Assembly: GCA_937927685.1 (NCBI GenBank)
Contig: CALBSC010000094.1
Coordinates: 1 to 64,000, forward strand
DNA: 64,000 nucleotides
Direction: 5' to 3'
Origin: an uncultured Burkholderiales bacterium
Lineage (GTDB): Bacteria; Pseudomonadota; Gammaproteobacteria; Burkholderiales; Burkholderiaceae_C
The notes under the pieces are model-generated. The model saw nothing but the letters and a program-made list of their open reading frames with translations, had not been told where the DNA came from and searched no databases. Within the stretch, counting starts at the first letter, position 1, and each line of letters begins with the position of its first letter. Positions 52,301 to 59,806 of this stretch are shown here, piece by piece. A program made the translations under genes and the position numbers.

Positions 52301-52949
52301 GCTGGTGCACCGCCGCACGGCTGGTGTGGCTGGCGATACCGGCATCGTCCAGCAAGGCACGCCACAGCAAGGCCTGCCAGCGCACGTTGGGCTTCAGGGG
52401 CTGTGCCTGTCCGTGCAGGTGCGTCAGTACCTCGCGCCCGCTGGCCCACGCGTCGAGCCAGTCGGCACGGTACACCTGGTATTGGTCAAACAGGTCGGCA
52501 ATCTTGTCGGCCAGCTGGTAGCGCTTGCGCAACTGCGGGTCGTCTTGCAAAAACGCAGCGAGGGGCTCGTAACCTGGTTGGTGCGTCAGTGTGGGCAGCA
52601 GGCGCATCAGGCGCCAGATCAGCAGTGGCTTGTCAAACGGCAGGACATCGGCCACCGCCTCCGGGCCCAGCACGGCGCGGTAGGCCCGCCACATGAAGTT
52701 GGACGGCAGCAGCATGTCAAAGGCCGCCGCGATGCCGCACCCCGCCTGTGCCGACGCGTCAGGTGCCGTGGCCAAGGCCAGCTTGAGCCACTGCGCGATC
52801 CCGTTGCTTTGCACCAGGATGGTTTCGTTTTCCAGAGGGGAGAGCGGGTTCGCCTTGAACCAGTCCACCAGGAGTTGCTTGAGCAACTCGGGCTTGTTGC
52901 CATGGATGACCATGAAGCCACTGTCAAGCGGGTCGTTCATCAGGGACAT
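49338..52949 (-). CDS. recC: Exodeoxyribonuclease V subunit gamma (RecC)
   Basis: The Chi-recognition and scaffold subunit, about 1203 residues. The family opening is GFMVIHGNKPELLKQLLVDW, and EFPRARPPVDFDLMADDLRPGDRSRREDDRF and CLLGMADGEFPR-type segments lie mid-protein. RecC is helicase-like but inactive, consistent with no Walker A here. The start is uncertain: ATG 52949 and ATG 52940 are both possible, and none has a strong ribosome site. A Lys-rich stretch near residue 1032-1050 (KKKNKENQKGQEKHN) is unusual for the domain and looks like a flexible insertion. Confidence 0.93.
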   Translation of the reverse strand: MSLMNDPLDSGFMVIHGNKPELLKQLLVDWFKANPLSPLENETILVQSNGIAQWLKLALATAPDASAQAGCGIAAAFDMLLPSNFMWRAYRAVLGPEAVADVLPFDKPLLIWRLMRLLPTLTHQPGYEPLAAFLQDDPQLRKRYQLADKIADLFDQYQVYRADWLDAWASGREVLTHLHGQAQPLKPNVRWQALLWRALLDDAGIASHTSRAAVHQQFMQTLPTLTTRPDRLPRRVSVFGLSSLPGQSLDVLRGIAKFTQVLLCVHNPCQHDWSDVVSAQDVARRLFTRHARKPGLPMVLSEEDLHLHAHPLLASWGKQGRDYIRFVDEADRPDDYRPLFQAIGHRIDLFEPHADSGHSTLLNQLQDDILHLRPLQETRAQWPAVDPQQDRSLRFHVVHSMQREVEVLHDQLLAAFNADDTLHPRQVIVMVPDVNQYAPHIEAVFGLQAPGDPRHIPYSIADRSQRHQSPVAFALEFLLSVSDSRLAASDVMDLLDVTAVRQRFGIEAENLPLLRRWIQQAQIRWGLNAQHRQPFMGELGGRGNPNEQNTWMHGLKRMLLGYAVGGDPTQRTDRDWHDIEPLAEVTGLDAALVGPLDRLLRALESWMLTVSQPATPSVWGQRLQAVMADFLHTDEPQDAALLLQLHNSLQQWLQACDAAQLEEDLPLSVVRDHWLTQLDQPHLTQRFMGGQLTFATLMPMRAIPFRMVCLLGMADGEFPRARPPVDFDLMADDLRPGDRSRREDDRFLFLEALLSARERLHISWVGKSIQDNSTRPPSVLVSQLRDHLAAGWSLQGQDGPQDLLAALTVEHKLQAFNPDYLGTTPATSALFTYAREWECPAPASVAVRAAMTPLARPRLEQPISLQQLGDFLRNPVKTFYQERLQISLDSQAVTVEDQEPFSLDGLQSWVLREELIQTRLDAWLRGEADDPEMRQHFARIQRRGELPMGAMASLTEEQLGESLERLFTDYRDARHDWPLVLEDEVFDQTCEVHGQPVQVQGLITRRYGATEGSTAPPTTSWQRIDISASMLLSNEKKKNKENQKGQEKHNRLDKLMQPWVQHLAAHVSGSVITTQVVGPNGTITLHPLDPGWARQQFDILVDAYVQGLCYPLPLAVSTGFHWLGQGGERFEGSLQDCTMKAAASARKHYEPGFKFDGEARQSPYLQRLYPTFEALWSEGEFTRWCDVLYAPLRASVGKPDSSA

Positions 52950-53047
52950 GGGCAGGCGAAGTCGGGGGGTGGTGTCAGGGAAAGCGCCCTGCTGGGGTGC
53001 CCGGGTCAGGCGGCACGCCAGCGGAGCGTCAATCAACACATCATATT

Positions 53048-53077
53048 CAAACCCGGCCGCCTGACGGGCCGGGTTTG
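53048..53077 (-). terminator. Probable terminator of the exported hydrolase gene
   Basis: CAAACCCGGCC (53048-53058) pairs with GGCCGGGTTTG (53067-53077), an 11-base stem with an 8-base loop. On the minus strand it lies 22 bases after the hydrolase stop and is followed by a T/A-rich stretch. It separates that gene from recC. Confidence 0.7.
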
Positions 53078-53098
53078 CGGCTCAACCGGGGTCGAGGC

Positions 53099-53938
53099 TT
53101 AAAACTCGATCTTCTGGCCTTCGGTCATGGGCACCAGGTTGGTCTTGGCGCCTTTCATGGCCTCCTGGAACTCGGCCAGGGTGCCCTTGGTCAGCGGGTT
53201 GGAGTTGTAGTGCATGGGAATGACGGCCTTGGGCGTGAGCCAGTTCTTGACCGCATAGGCCGCGTCTTCCGGGTCCATGGTGAAGTTGCCACCGATGGGC
53301 ATGAGCACCAGGTCCGGCTTGTAGCGGTCGTTGATGAACTTCATGTCGCCAAACAGGCCGGTATCTCCCATGTGCCAGATCTTGAAGCCGTTTTCCATCT
53401 CGATGATGTAGCCCACCGCCTCGCCAGCGGGATGCGATTCCAGTTTGCCGGTGGCCGGGTTGTTCCAGACCAGCAAGGAGGAGTGCTCGGCGGCCACGGC
53501 GGTGACCTTGATGCCCGGCAGCGGCTTGACATGGCCGGTCTTGTTGAAGCGGTGCCCCAGGTTGGCGGGCAGCACACCCAGGGTAATCAGCGGCGTGACC
53601 ATGTCGGCCGGACCGTAGAGCACGGTGTTGTTGAGCTTGGCAATGGCCGGCGCGTCACCGATGTGGTCCACGTGCGCGTGCGTCACCAGCAGCAAGTCCA
53701 CCTTGCCCAGGGCGCTGAGGTCAGTCTTGTAGGGGGCCGGTGTTTTGGGGCCACCCGACAGCCAGGGGTCGATGACAATGGTTTTGCCCCCCGGTGAGGT
53801 GATGCGAAATCCTGCCTGGCCCAGCCACAGCAATTCGGTCTTGCCGCTGGCCGTTTGAGCCTGGGAGGAAGTGCCGAGCATCGAGGCGGCGACCAGACCG
53901 GCGGTCAGGGCGGATTTGAACCAGTGTGAAATCTTCAT
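53099..53938 (-). CDS. Exported metallo-beta-lactamase-fold hydrolase (UPF0173-like)
   Basis: A 279-residue metal-dependent hydrolase. The first part is a signal peptide (MKISHWFKSALTAGLVAASML, cleavage near SSQAQ). The metal motif VTHAHVDHIGD (HxHxDH) is intact, and later EHSS, HMGDTGLFGD and PMHYNSNPL provide further ligands. The domain resembles the UPF0173 hydrolases, which are normally cytoplasmic and about 230 residues; the signal peptide is the added part. The substrate is unknown. It has its own terminator at 53048. Confidence 0.87.
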   Translation of the reverse strand: MKISHWFKSALTAGLVAASMLGTSSQAQTASGKTELLWLGQAGFRITSPGGKTIVIDPWLSGGPKTPAPYKTDLSALGKVDLLLVTHAHVDHIGDAPAIAKLNNTVLYGPADMVTPLITLGVLPANLGHRFNKTGHVKPLPGIKVTAVAAEHSSLLVWNNPATGKLESHPAGEAVGYIIEMENGFKIWHMGDTGLFGDMKFINDRYKPDLVLMPIGGNFTMDPEDAAYAVKNWLTPKAVIPMHYNSNPLTKGTLAEFQEAMKGAKTNLVPMTEGQKIEF

Positions 53939-54063
53939 GGGTGGAGCCTGCGTGTTGTCGTTAGAGGCCCCATCTTAGGGGATAGGGGTCACGGGGCCTG
54001 GGGGACGCCGATCAGGCGACTGGACCACGGGGTTTTTGTTCGCACCAAGACGACAGCCCCGGC

Positions 54064-54094
54064 TTGACACCCCCCCGGTGGTCGAACTTAGGAT
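54064..54094 (+). promoter_or_regulatory. Candidate sigma-70 promoter before the cupin gene
   Basis: TTGACA at 54064-54069 is a perfect -35. TAGGAT at 54089-54094 matches the -10 at four of six positions with a spacing of 19 bases, longer than ideal. It lies in the divergent gap between the exported hydrolase and the cupin gene, and the cupin start is 37 bases further downstream. Confidence 0.45.
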
Positions 54095-54131
54095 GGACTC
54101 GAGAATTCTTTCATGCCCCCTGGAGACAACC

Positions 54132-54686
54132 ATGACGATCGAGATCATCAAACCCCAGCGCGCCGACGTGCTCAAGTGCGTGGCCCGCTACAACGAGCTG
54201 AACCCCGTCACCACAGGACTGCCCGATATGCAACTCGAGCAGTGCAAGCGCACCTTCCTGAGCGTGCTGGGTTTTGAGCAACCGCACGGCGATGAACAGC
54301 ACTCCCCGTTCGGCAACCATGTTGCGCCCAAGATTTCCAGCCAGCGAACCGGTTTTGGCGCGGCCTTTGTCCGCTCCAAGCCCGGTCGTGGCGTGCTGAT
54401 GCACGCCCACGACACCTCCGAGTGCTTCATGCCCATCGAAGGACGCTGGATGGTCGAGTGGGAAGGCCCCGACGGCAACGACCATGTGGTGCTCGACCCC
54501 ATGGACTTCATTGCCGTGCCCATTGGTGCGCAGCGACGCTTTGAGTGCGTCGAGGCCCCGGCGGGCAAAGAGGAGGGCATTTTGTTTGCCATCATCAGCG
54601 GTGAGGCCCCGGCGGTGGAATGGTCGCCCGAGGCCGTCCAGTTGATGGCCAGTGTGGGTGAATCGGTGGTGCGCAAGCCGGGTTGA
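54132..54686 (+). CDS. Cupin-domain protein
   Basis: A 184-residue single cupin. Motif 1 is GVLMHAHDTSECFMPIEGRW, with two His and the Glu expected for a metal site, and motif 2 is DPMDFIAVPIGAQRRFECV, where Gln-Arg replaces the usual His. The ATG at 54132 has TGGAGAC upstream. The altered motif 2 may weaken metal binding. It precedes a tRNA gene and has no clear functional neighbours. No reaction is assigned. Confidence 0.82.
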   Translation: MTIEIIKPQRADVLKCVARYNELNPVTTGLPDMQLEQCKRTFLSVLGFEQPHGDEQHSPFGNHVAPKISSQRTGFGAAFVRSKPGRGVLMHAHDTSECFMPIEGRWMVEWEGPDGNDHVVLDPMDFIAVPIGAQRRFECVEAPAGKEEGILFAIISGEAPAVEWSPEAVQLMASVGESVVRKPG

Positions 54687-54755
54687 CCCCGCAGCGCCCG
54701 CCCAACGCTCCGAGCGGACTGAATTGTTTGCGACAATGACCCCCTCAACTCAGTT

Positions 54756-54848
54756 GCCTGAGTGGTGAAATTGGTAGACACAGCGGACTTAAAATCCGCC
54801 GCTTTCCGGAAACGGGGCGTACCGGTTCGATTCCGGTCTCAGGCACCA
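54756..54848 (+). tRNA. tRNA-Leu (UAA anticodon)
   Basis: The acceptor arms GCCTGAG and CTCAGGC pair fully and CCA is encoded. The anticodon stem GCGGA/TCCGC encloses the loop CTTAAAA, giving anticodon TAA. The long 21-base variable region is the class II form expected of tRNA-Leu, and the T-arm is ACCGG-TTCGATT-CCGGT. Confidence 0.97.
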
Positions 54849-54903
54849 CGGGCTCATGGGGGGTGGCATATACTCATCCTCACTTTTCAAGTTTCACCCT
54901 GAC

Positions 54904-55533
54904 ATGCCCCGCTACAACGCCGCTTTTGAAATCCACGTGCACGGGGAAGTGCCCCTGCGCAGCGATGTGACGTTCGAGCAGTTGCAGGAGGCGACCCGCC
55001 CGCTGTGGTCGTATGCCGGGGCCGCCTCCATGACGGAGGGGGCGGTGAGTTCATATCCCGAAGAGCCGGGCATCCGCTTTGACAGCCAGGAGCACTTGCT
55101 GCAACTGTGCTGGACCGTGGCTGGCGACGACGACTTTCGCCAGCAACTCGACGATCTGTGCATGGCACTGAACGACCTGGCCGACAGCGGCGCAGCGCTG
55201 GAAGTCACCTTTTACGACGCCGACTACGACGACGAAGACGAATCCACCGGCCGCGAGGCCCGGGACGATTTCCTCATGCTCTTTGTGGGGCCCACACCGG
55301 CGGCCATCATGCAGATCCAGCGCGACATGCTGGTGGACGATGTCATCCACATGATGGAGCGCCACTTCGATGCGTCTGAACTCTCCGGTGTGGTGGGCGA
55401 GATCGACAAGCTCTTCAACCAGCGGTTTGACCAGCTGGTCAACTCCCTGGAAATCGGTCGTCCCCCGCGCGGCAATGGCGGCGGACACGGCGGGGGCGGC
55501 CACGGCGGTCGCAAGCCACGGCACTTGCACTGA
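54904..55533 (+). CDS. Uncharacterised protein with Gly/His-rich tail (possibly the DUF6806 family)
   Basis: A 209-residue protein starting at ATG 54904, with no convincing ribosome site; a longer reading begins upstream at 54856. It opens PRYNAAFEIHVHGEVPLRSDVTFEQL and has an acidic middle (FYDADYDDEDESTG). The C terminus is rich in Gly and His and ends RKPRHLH. I believe it belongs to a small family found in Burkholderiales, but I cannot verify the name. The tail suggests metal or nucleic-acid binding. No function is assigned. A strong terminator follows. Confidence 0.75.
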   Translation: MPRYNAAFEIHVHGEVPLRSDVTFEQLQEATRPLWSYAGAASMTEGAVSSYPEEPGIRFDSQEHLLQLCWTVAGDDDFRQQLDDLCMALNDLADSGAALEVTFYDADYDDEDESTGREARDDFLMLFVGPTPAAIMQIQRDMLVDDVIHMMERHFDASELSGVVGEIDKLFNQRFDQLVNSLEIGRPPRGNGGGHGGGGHGGRKPRHLH

Positions 55534-55568
55534 CCTGTTGACGGTCGCCGGGCTGTTGCCTCAAGCAC

Positions 55569-55607
55569 CCAAGAAAAAGGGCACCGGTGTGGTGCCCTTT
55601 TTCTTGG
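55569..55607. terminator. Strong bidirectional intrinsic terminator
   Basis: CCAAGAAAAAGGGCACC (55569-55585) and its exact complement (55591-55607) form a 17-base stem with a 5-base loop and T-rich flanks on both strands. It lies between the convergent uncharacterised gene and fumarase gene and should end both. Confidence 0.93.
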
Positions 55608-55660
55608 CCGGTCTGTGTGACGTCCGAGGCACGCGTTGAGGTGCCTCGGCGCCGTGCAAC

Positions 55661-57211
55661 TCAACCCGCCTTGACGCCAATGCCCTTGAACTCGCCCGAG
55701 GCAATGCGCTGCTGCCACTGGGCCGGCCCGGTGATGTGGGCGCTGGTGCCGCCCGAGTCCACCGCCACGGTGACCGGCATGTCCACCACGTCGAATTCGT
55801 AAATGGCTTCCATGCCCAGGTCGGCAAAGCCGACCACTTTGGCCGTCTTGATGGCCTTGCTCACCAGGTAAGCCGCACCGCCCACGGCCATGAGGTAGGC
55901 GCTCTGGTGCTTCTTGATGGCCTCGATGGCGGTGGGGCCGCGCTCGGCCTTGCCGATCATGGAGATCAGGCCGGTGGAGCTGAGCATCATCTCGGTGAAC
56001 TTGTCCATGCGGGTGGCGGTGGTGGGGCCGGCGGGGCCCACGGCCTCGTCACGCACCGGGTCCACCGGACCGACGTAGTAAATCACGCGGTTGGTGAAGT
56101 CCACCGGCAGCTTCTCGCCCTTGGCCAGCATGTCCTGGATGCGCTTGTGCGCGGCATCGCGGCCGGTGAGCATCTTGCCGTTGAGCAGCAGGGTGTCGCC
56201 CGGCTTCCAGCTGGCGACCTCGGCCTTGGTGAGCGTGTTGAGGTCCACGCGCTTGCTCTTTTGCGTGTCCGGCGTCCAGCTCACGTTGGGCCACAGGTCC
56301 AGCGAGGGCGGGTCGAGGTACACCGGGCCCGAACCGTCCATCACAAAATGGGCATGGCGGGTGGCCGCGCAGTTGGGAATCATCGCCACCGGTTTGCTGG
56401 CGGCGTGGGTGGGGTAGAGCTTGATCTTGACGTCCAGCACGGTGGTGAGGCCACCCAGGCCTTGCGCGCCAATGCCCAGGGCGTTGACCTTGTCATGCAG
56501 CTCCAGGCGCAGTTCTTCCACCTGGGTCAGCTTCTCGCCACGCCCGGCCTTGGCCTGCAGCTCGTACATGTCGATGTCGTCCATCAGGCTTTCCTTGGCC
56601 ATCAGGGCGGCCTTTTCAGCCGTCCCGCCGATGCCGATGCCCAGCATGCCCGGGGGGCACCAGCCCGCGCCCATGGTGGGCACGGTCTTGAGCACCCAGT
56701 CCACCACGCTGTCGCTGGGGTTGAGCATGACCATCTTGGACTTGTTCTCGCTGCCGCCGCCCTTGGCCGCGACGGTGACTTCCAGGGTGTCGCCGGCCAC
56801 GATCTCGGTGAAGATCACCGCGGGGGTGTTGTCCTTGGTGTTCTTGCGCAAAAACTGGGGGTCATCGACCACCGAGGCGCGCAGCATGTTGTCGGGGTGG
56901 TTGTAGCCGCGGCGCACGCCTTCGTTGACGGCGTCTTCCAGCGTGCCCTTGAAACCCTCGAAGCGCACGCCCATGCCCACCTTCAGGAACACGTTGACGA
57001 TGCCGGTGTCCTGGCAAATGGGGCGGTGGCCCATGGCGCTCATCTTGCTGTTGGTCAGGATCTGCGCAATGGCGTCCTTGGCCGCCGGCGACTGCTCGCG
57101 CTCGTAGGCGCGGGCCAGGTGGGCGATGTAGTCGCTGGGGTGGTAGTAGCTGATGTATTGCAGGGCAGCAGCTACGGATTCGATCAGGTCGTCTTGGCGG
57201 ATGGAGGTCAT
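55661..57211 (-). CDS. Class I (iron-sulfur) fumarate hydratase
   Basis: Interconverts fumarate and malate in the TCA cycle, using a [4Fe-4S] cluster. At 516 residues it is the single-chain form with both domains fused. Recognisable segments are SAMGHRPICQDTGIVNVFLKVG, with a cluster Cys, MVMLNPSDSVVDWV and GAGWCPPGMLGIGIGGTAEKA. It is convergent with the upstream gene and divergent from acetyl-CoA synthetase. Class I fumarases are sensitive to oxygen and superoxide. Confidence 0.94.
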   Translation of the reverse strand: MTSIRQDDLIESVAAALQYISYYHPSDYIAHLARAYEREQSPAAKDAIAQILTNSKMSAMGHRPICQDTGIVNVFLKVGMGVRFEGFKGTLEDAVNEGVRRGYNHPDNMLRASVVDDPQFLRKNTKDNTPAVIFTEIVAGDTLEVTVAAKGGGSENKSKMVMLNPSDSVVDWVLKTVPTMGAGWCPPGMLGIGIGGTAEKAALMAKESLMDDIDMYELQAKAGRGEKLTQVEELRLELHDKVNALGIGAQGLGGLTTVLDVKIKLYPTHAASKPVAMIPNCAATRHAHFVMDGSGPVYLDPPSLDLWPNVSWTPDTQKSKRVDLNTLTKAEVASWKPGDTLLLNGKMLTGRDAAHKRIQDMLAKGEKLPVDFTNRVIYYVGPVDPVRDEAVGPAGPTTATRMDKFTEMMLSSTGLISMIGKAERGPTAIEAIKKHQSAYLMAVGGAAYLVSKAIKTAKVVGFADLGMEAIYEFDVVDMPVTVAVDSGGTSAHITGPAQWQQRIASGEFKGIGVKAG

Positions 57212-57388
57212 GTCGGTGAGCGCCCGGGGCGCAAAAGTGATGAAACCAGAAACAGGCCGATTCTAGGTAAGAAACCCGCCGGGTTGCCCGCAGGGCCTAG
57301 GCCAGCCCCCCTTCGTCAGTAGCCTGTAAGAGCCCGGCGCGACAGTCCCGCTGTTGTGCGATATTCAATTCCCGAGGAGACACCCCCC

Positions 57389-59359
57389 ATGAGCACGTCC
57401 GAGAACGCCCTCTACCCCCCGCCCGCCGACTTTGCCCAGCACGCTGCCGTGTCCGGGATGGCTGCCTACCAGGCCCTGTGCCAGCAAGCGGAGCAGGATT
57501 ACGAAGGCTTCTGGGCCGCCCAGGCCAAGCGTCTGCTGAGCTGGAAGAAGCCGTTCACCAAGGTCCTCAACGAGAGCAACGCCCCCTTCTTCAAGTGGTT
57601 CGAGGACGGCACATTGAACGCCTCCTACAACTGCCTGGACCGCAACATCGAGCGCGGGCTCGGCGACAAGACGGCCCTGATTTTTGAAGCCGATGGTGGC
57701 GAGGTGACCCGTGTGTCCTACAGCCAGCTGCTGGCCAAGACCTGCCAGATCGCCAATGCGCTCAAGAGCCTGGGCGTCAAGAAAGGCGACCGCGTGATGA
57801 TCTACATCGCCATGTCGGTCGACGGCGTGGCCGCCATGCAGGCCTGTGCGCGTATCGGCGCCACCCACTCGGTGGTGTTCGGCGGCTTCTCGGCCCAGTC
57901 GCTGCGTGACCGCATTGAAGACACCGGCGCTGTGGCGCTCATCACGGCCGACTGCCAGGTGCGCGGTGGCAAGCAACTGCCCCTGAAAGCCATCGTCGAC
58001 GAAGCCCTCACCCTGGGCGGCTGCGACAGCATCAGGAACGTGCTGGTGGTCAACCGCGGTCATGCCAAGATCGACATGAAAGCCGGCCGTGACCTCTGGA
58101 TGCACGAGGTGGCAGACCAGCAGCCCACCACCTGCGAACCCGAGTGGGTCGAGGCTGAGCACCCGCTGTTTTTGCTGTACACCTCCGGCTCCACCGGCAA
58201 GCCCAAGGGCGTGCAGCACTCCACCGGTGGCTACCTGCTGCACGCAGCGCTCACCACCGAATGGACCTTCGACCTGAAAGCCAACGATGTGTTTTGGTGT
58301 ACCGCCGACATCGGCTGGGTCACCGGCCACACCTATATCACCTATGGCCCGCTGGCCCTGGGCGGCACCGAAATCATGTTCGAGGGCGTGCCCACCTACC
58401 CGGACGCCGGTCGCTTCTGGAAGATGATCCAGGACCACCAGGTCACGGTGTTCTACACCGCGCCCACCGCCATCCGATCGCTCATCAAGGCGGCTGAAGC
58501 CAACGACGCCGTGCACCCCAAGAGCTACAACCTCAAGAGCCTGCGCCTGCTGGGCTCGGTCGGCGAGCCGATCAACCCGGCCGCCTGGGAGTGGTACCAC
58601 CGGCACGTGGGCGGGGGCCGTTGCCCCATCGTCGACACCTTCTGGCAAACCGAGACCGGCGGCCACATGATCACCCCGCTGCCGGGCGCCACCACCCTGG
58701 TGCCGGGGTCCTGCACGCTGCCCTTCCCGGGCATCCAGGCCGCCATCGTCGACGAGACCGGCAAGGATGTGCCGAACGGGCAGGGCGGTATCCTGGTGGT
58801 CAAACGCCCCTGGCCGTCCATGATCCGCAACATCTGGGGCGACCCCGAGCGTTTCAAGAAAAGCTACTACCCCGACGACTTCAAGGGCAAGTACTACCTG
58901 GCCGGCGATGGGGCCATCCGTGACGCCAAGACCGGCTACTTCACCATCACCGGCCGCATTGACGATGTGCTGAACGTGTCCGGCCACCGCATGGGCACGA
59001 TGGAAATCGAATCGGCCCTGGTGAGCTGCACTGAGCTGGTGGCCGAGGCCGCCGTGGTGGGCCGTCCTGACGACACCACCGGCGAGGCCGTGGTGGCCTT
59101 TGTGGTGCTCAAGCGTCCGCGCCCCACCGGCGACGAGGCCAAGACCATCGCCAAGACCCTGCGCGACCACGTGGGCAAGGAGATCGGCCCGATTGCCAAG
59201 CCCAAGGACATCCGCTTTGGCGACAACCTGCCCAAGACCCGTTCGGGCAAGATCATGCGTCGCCTGCTGCGCTCCATCGCCAAGGGCGAGGCCATCACGC
59301 AAGACACCTCCACCCTGGAGAACCCGGCCATCCTGGATCAGCTGTCCGAGAACAACTGA
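57389..59359 (+). CDS. acs: Acetyl-CoA synthetase
   Basis: Activates acetate to acetyl-CoA via acetyl-AMP, 656 residues. The ATP-binding motif is LYTSGSTGKPKGVQHSTGGY, the WQTE segment is present, and the C-terminal PKTRSGKIMRR carries the Lys that Pat acetylates in related enzymes. ATG 57389 has GAGGAGA upstream. It begins 177 bases from the divergent fumarase start, so promoters for both must lie in that gap. It ends at a bidirectional terminator. Confidence 0.96.
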   Translation: MSTSENALYPPPADFAQHAAVSGMAAYQALCQQAEQDYEGFWAAQAKRLLSWKKPFTKVLNESNAPFFKWFEDGTLNASYNCLDRNIERGLGDKTALIFEADGGEVTRVSYSQLLAKTCQIANALKSLGVKKGDRVMIYIAMSVDGVAAMQACARIGATHSVVFGGFSAQSLRDRIEDTGAVALITADCQVRGGKQLPLKAIVDEALTLGGCDSIRNVLVVNRGHAKIDMKAGRDLWMHEVADQQPTTCEPEWVEAEHPLFLLYTSGSTGKPKGVQHSTGGYLLHAALTTEWTFDLKANDVFWCTADIGWVTGHTYITYGPLALGGTEIMFEGVPTYPDAGRFWKMIQDHQVTVFYTAPTAIRSLIKAAEANDAVHPKSYNLKSLRLLGSVGEPINPAAWEWYHRHVGGGRCPIVDTFWQTETGGHMITPLPGATTLVPGSCTLPFPGIQAAIVDETGKDVPNGQGGILVVKRPWPSMIRNIWGDPERFKKSYYPDDFKGKYYLAGDGAIRDAKTGYFTITGRIDDVLNVSGHRMGTMEIESALVSCTELVAEAAVVGRPDDTTGEAVVAFVVLKRPRPTGDEAKTIAKTLRDHVGKEIGPIAKPKDIRFGDNLPKTRSGKIMRRLLRSIAKGEAITQDTSTLENPAILDQLSENN

Positions 59360-59394
59360 GCACGGCCGACCGGCCAGTTCCCGGCCGGGTCAAG

Positions 59395-59431
59395 AAAAAA
59401 CCCCGGTGCCAGGCGGCAGCGGGGTTTTTTT
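59395..59431. terminator. Bidirectional intrinsic terminator
   Basis: AAAAAACCCCG and CGGGGTTTTTT enclose a GC-rich loop between the convergent acetyl-CoA synthetase and cytochrome c genes, with A- and T-tracts on both sides. It should end transcription from either direction. Confidence 0.88.
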
Positions 59432-59446
59432 GTGGGTCGGGCCGAG

Positions 59447-59764
59447 TTACTTCTGGCTCAGCACCCAGTCAGCGAGTTTCTTCGCGTCTGCATCGGTCAC
59501 TTGCGGGTTGGCGGGCATGGGCACTGCGCCCCACACACCGGAACCCCCTTTTTGGATCTTGGTGGCCAGGGTCTCGGCAGCGCCTTTGTCGGCGGCGTAT
59601 TTCTTGGCAACCTCCTTGAAGGCAGGGCCGACGAGTTTGCGGTCCACCGCATGGCAGGCCATGCAGTTCTTGGCCGAGGCGAGTGCCGGGTCGGCCACGG
59701 CGGGCAGGGCCAGCAGGGCGCCCACGGCCACCACCAGGACGGACAGGTGTTGCTTGAGTTTCAT
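59447..59764 (-). CDS. Small exported c-type cytochrome (c551/c552-like)
   Basis: A 105-residue cytochrome c. The signal peptide runs to about residue 24 (ALPAVAD). The haem motif is NCMACH (C34, C37, H38) and the distal Met is in VPMPAN (M83). ATG 59764 has AAAGG upstream. It is monohaem and soluble, so it should carry electrons between periplasmic or membrane complexes. It follows ilvD on the same strand after 42 bases, although they need not be related. Confidence 0.93.
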   Translation of the reverse strand: MKLKQHLSVLVVAVGALLALPAVADPALASAKNCMACHAVDRKLVGPAFKEVAKKYAADKGAAETLATKIQKGGSGVWGAVPMPANPQVTDADAKKLADWVLSQK

Positions 59765-59806
59765 GTCAGACCTTTCAAAAGCGAGAGGGAATGTCCGCGT
59801 CGCCAA

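Noticed and set aside
54756..54848. tRNA-Leu as the integration site of a mobile element
   Set aside because: No integrase lies nearby and I saw no second copy of the tRNA 3' end in the neighbouring sequence.
55736..57322. A 528-residue open frame on the plus strand
   Set aside because: It is antisense to the class I fumarase gene, which is clearly real, and is rich in His and Gly with no domain.
57365..59302. A 645-residue open frame on the minus strand
   Set aside because: It mirrors acetyl-CoA synthetase, which has all its motifs on the plus strand. Its Gly/His/Val-rich composition is typical of an antisense frame.
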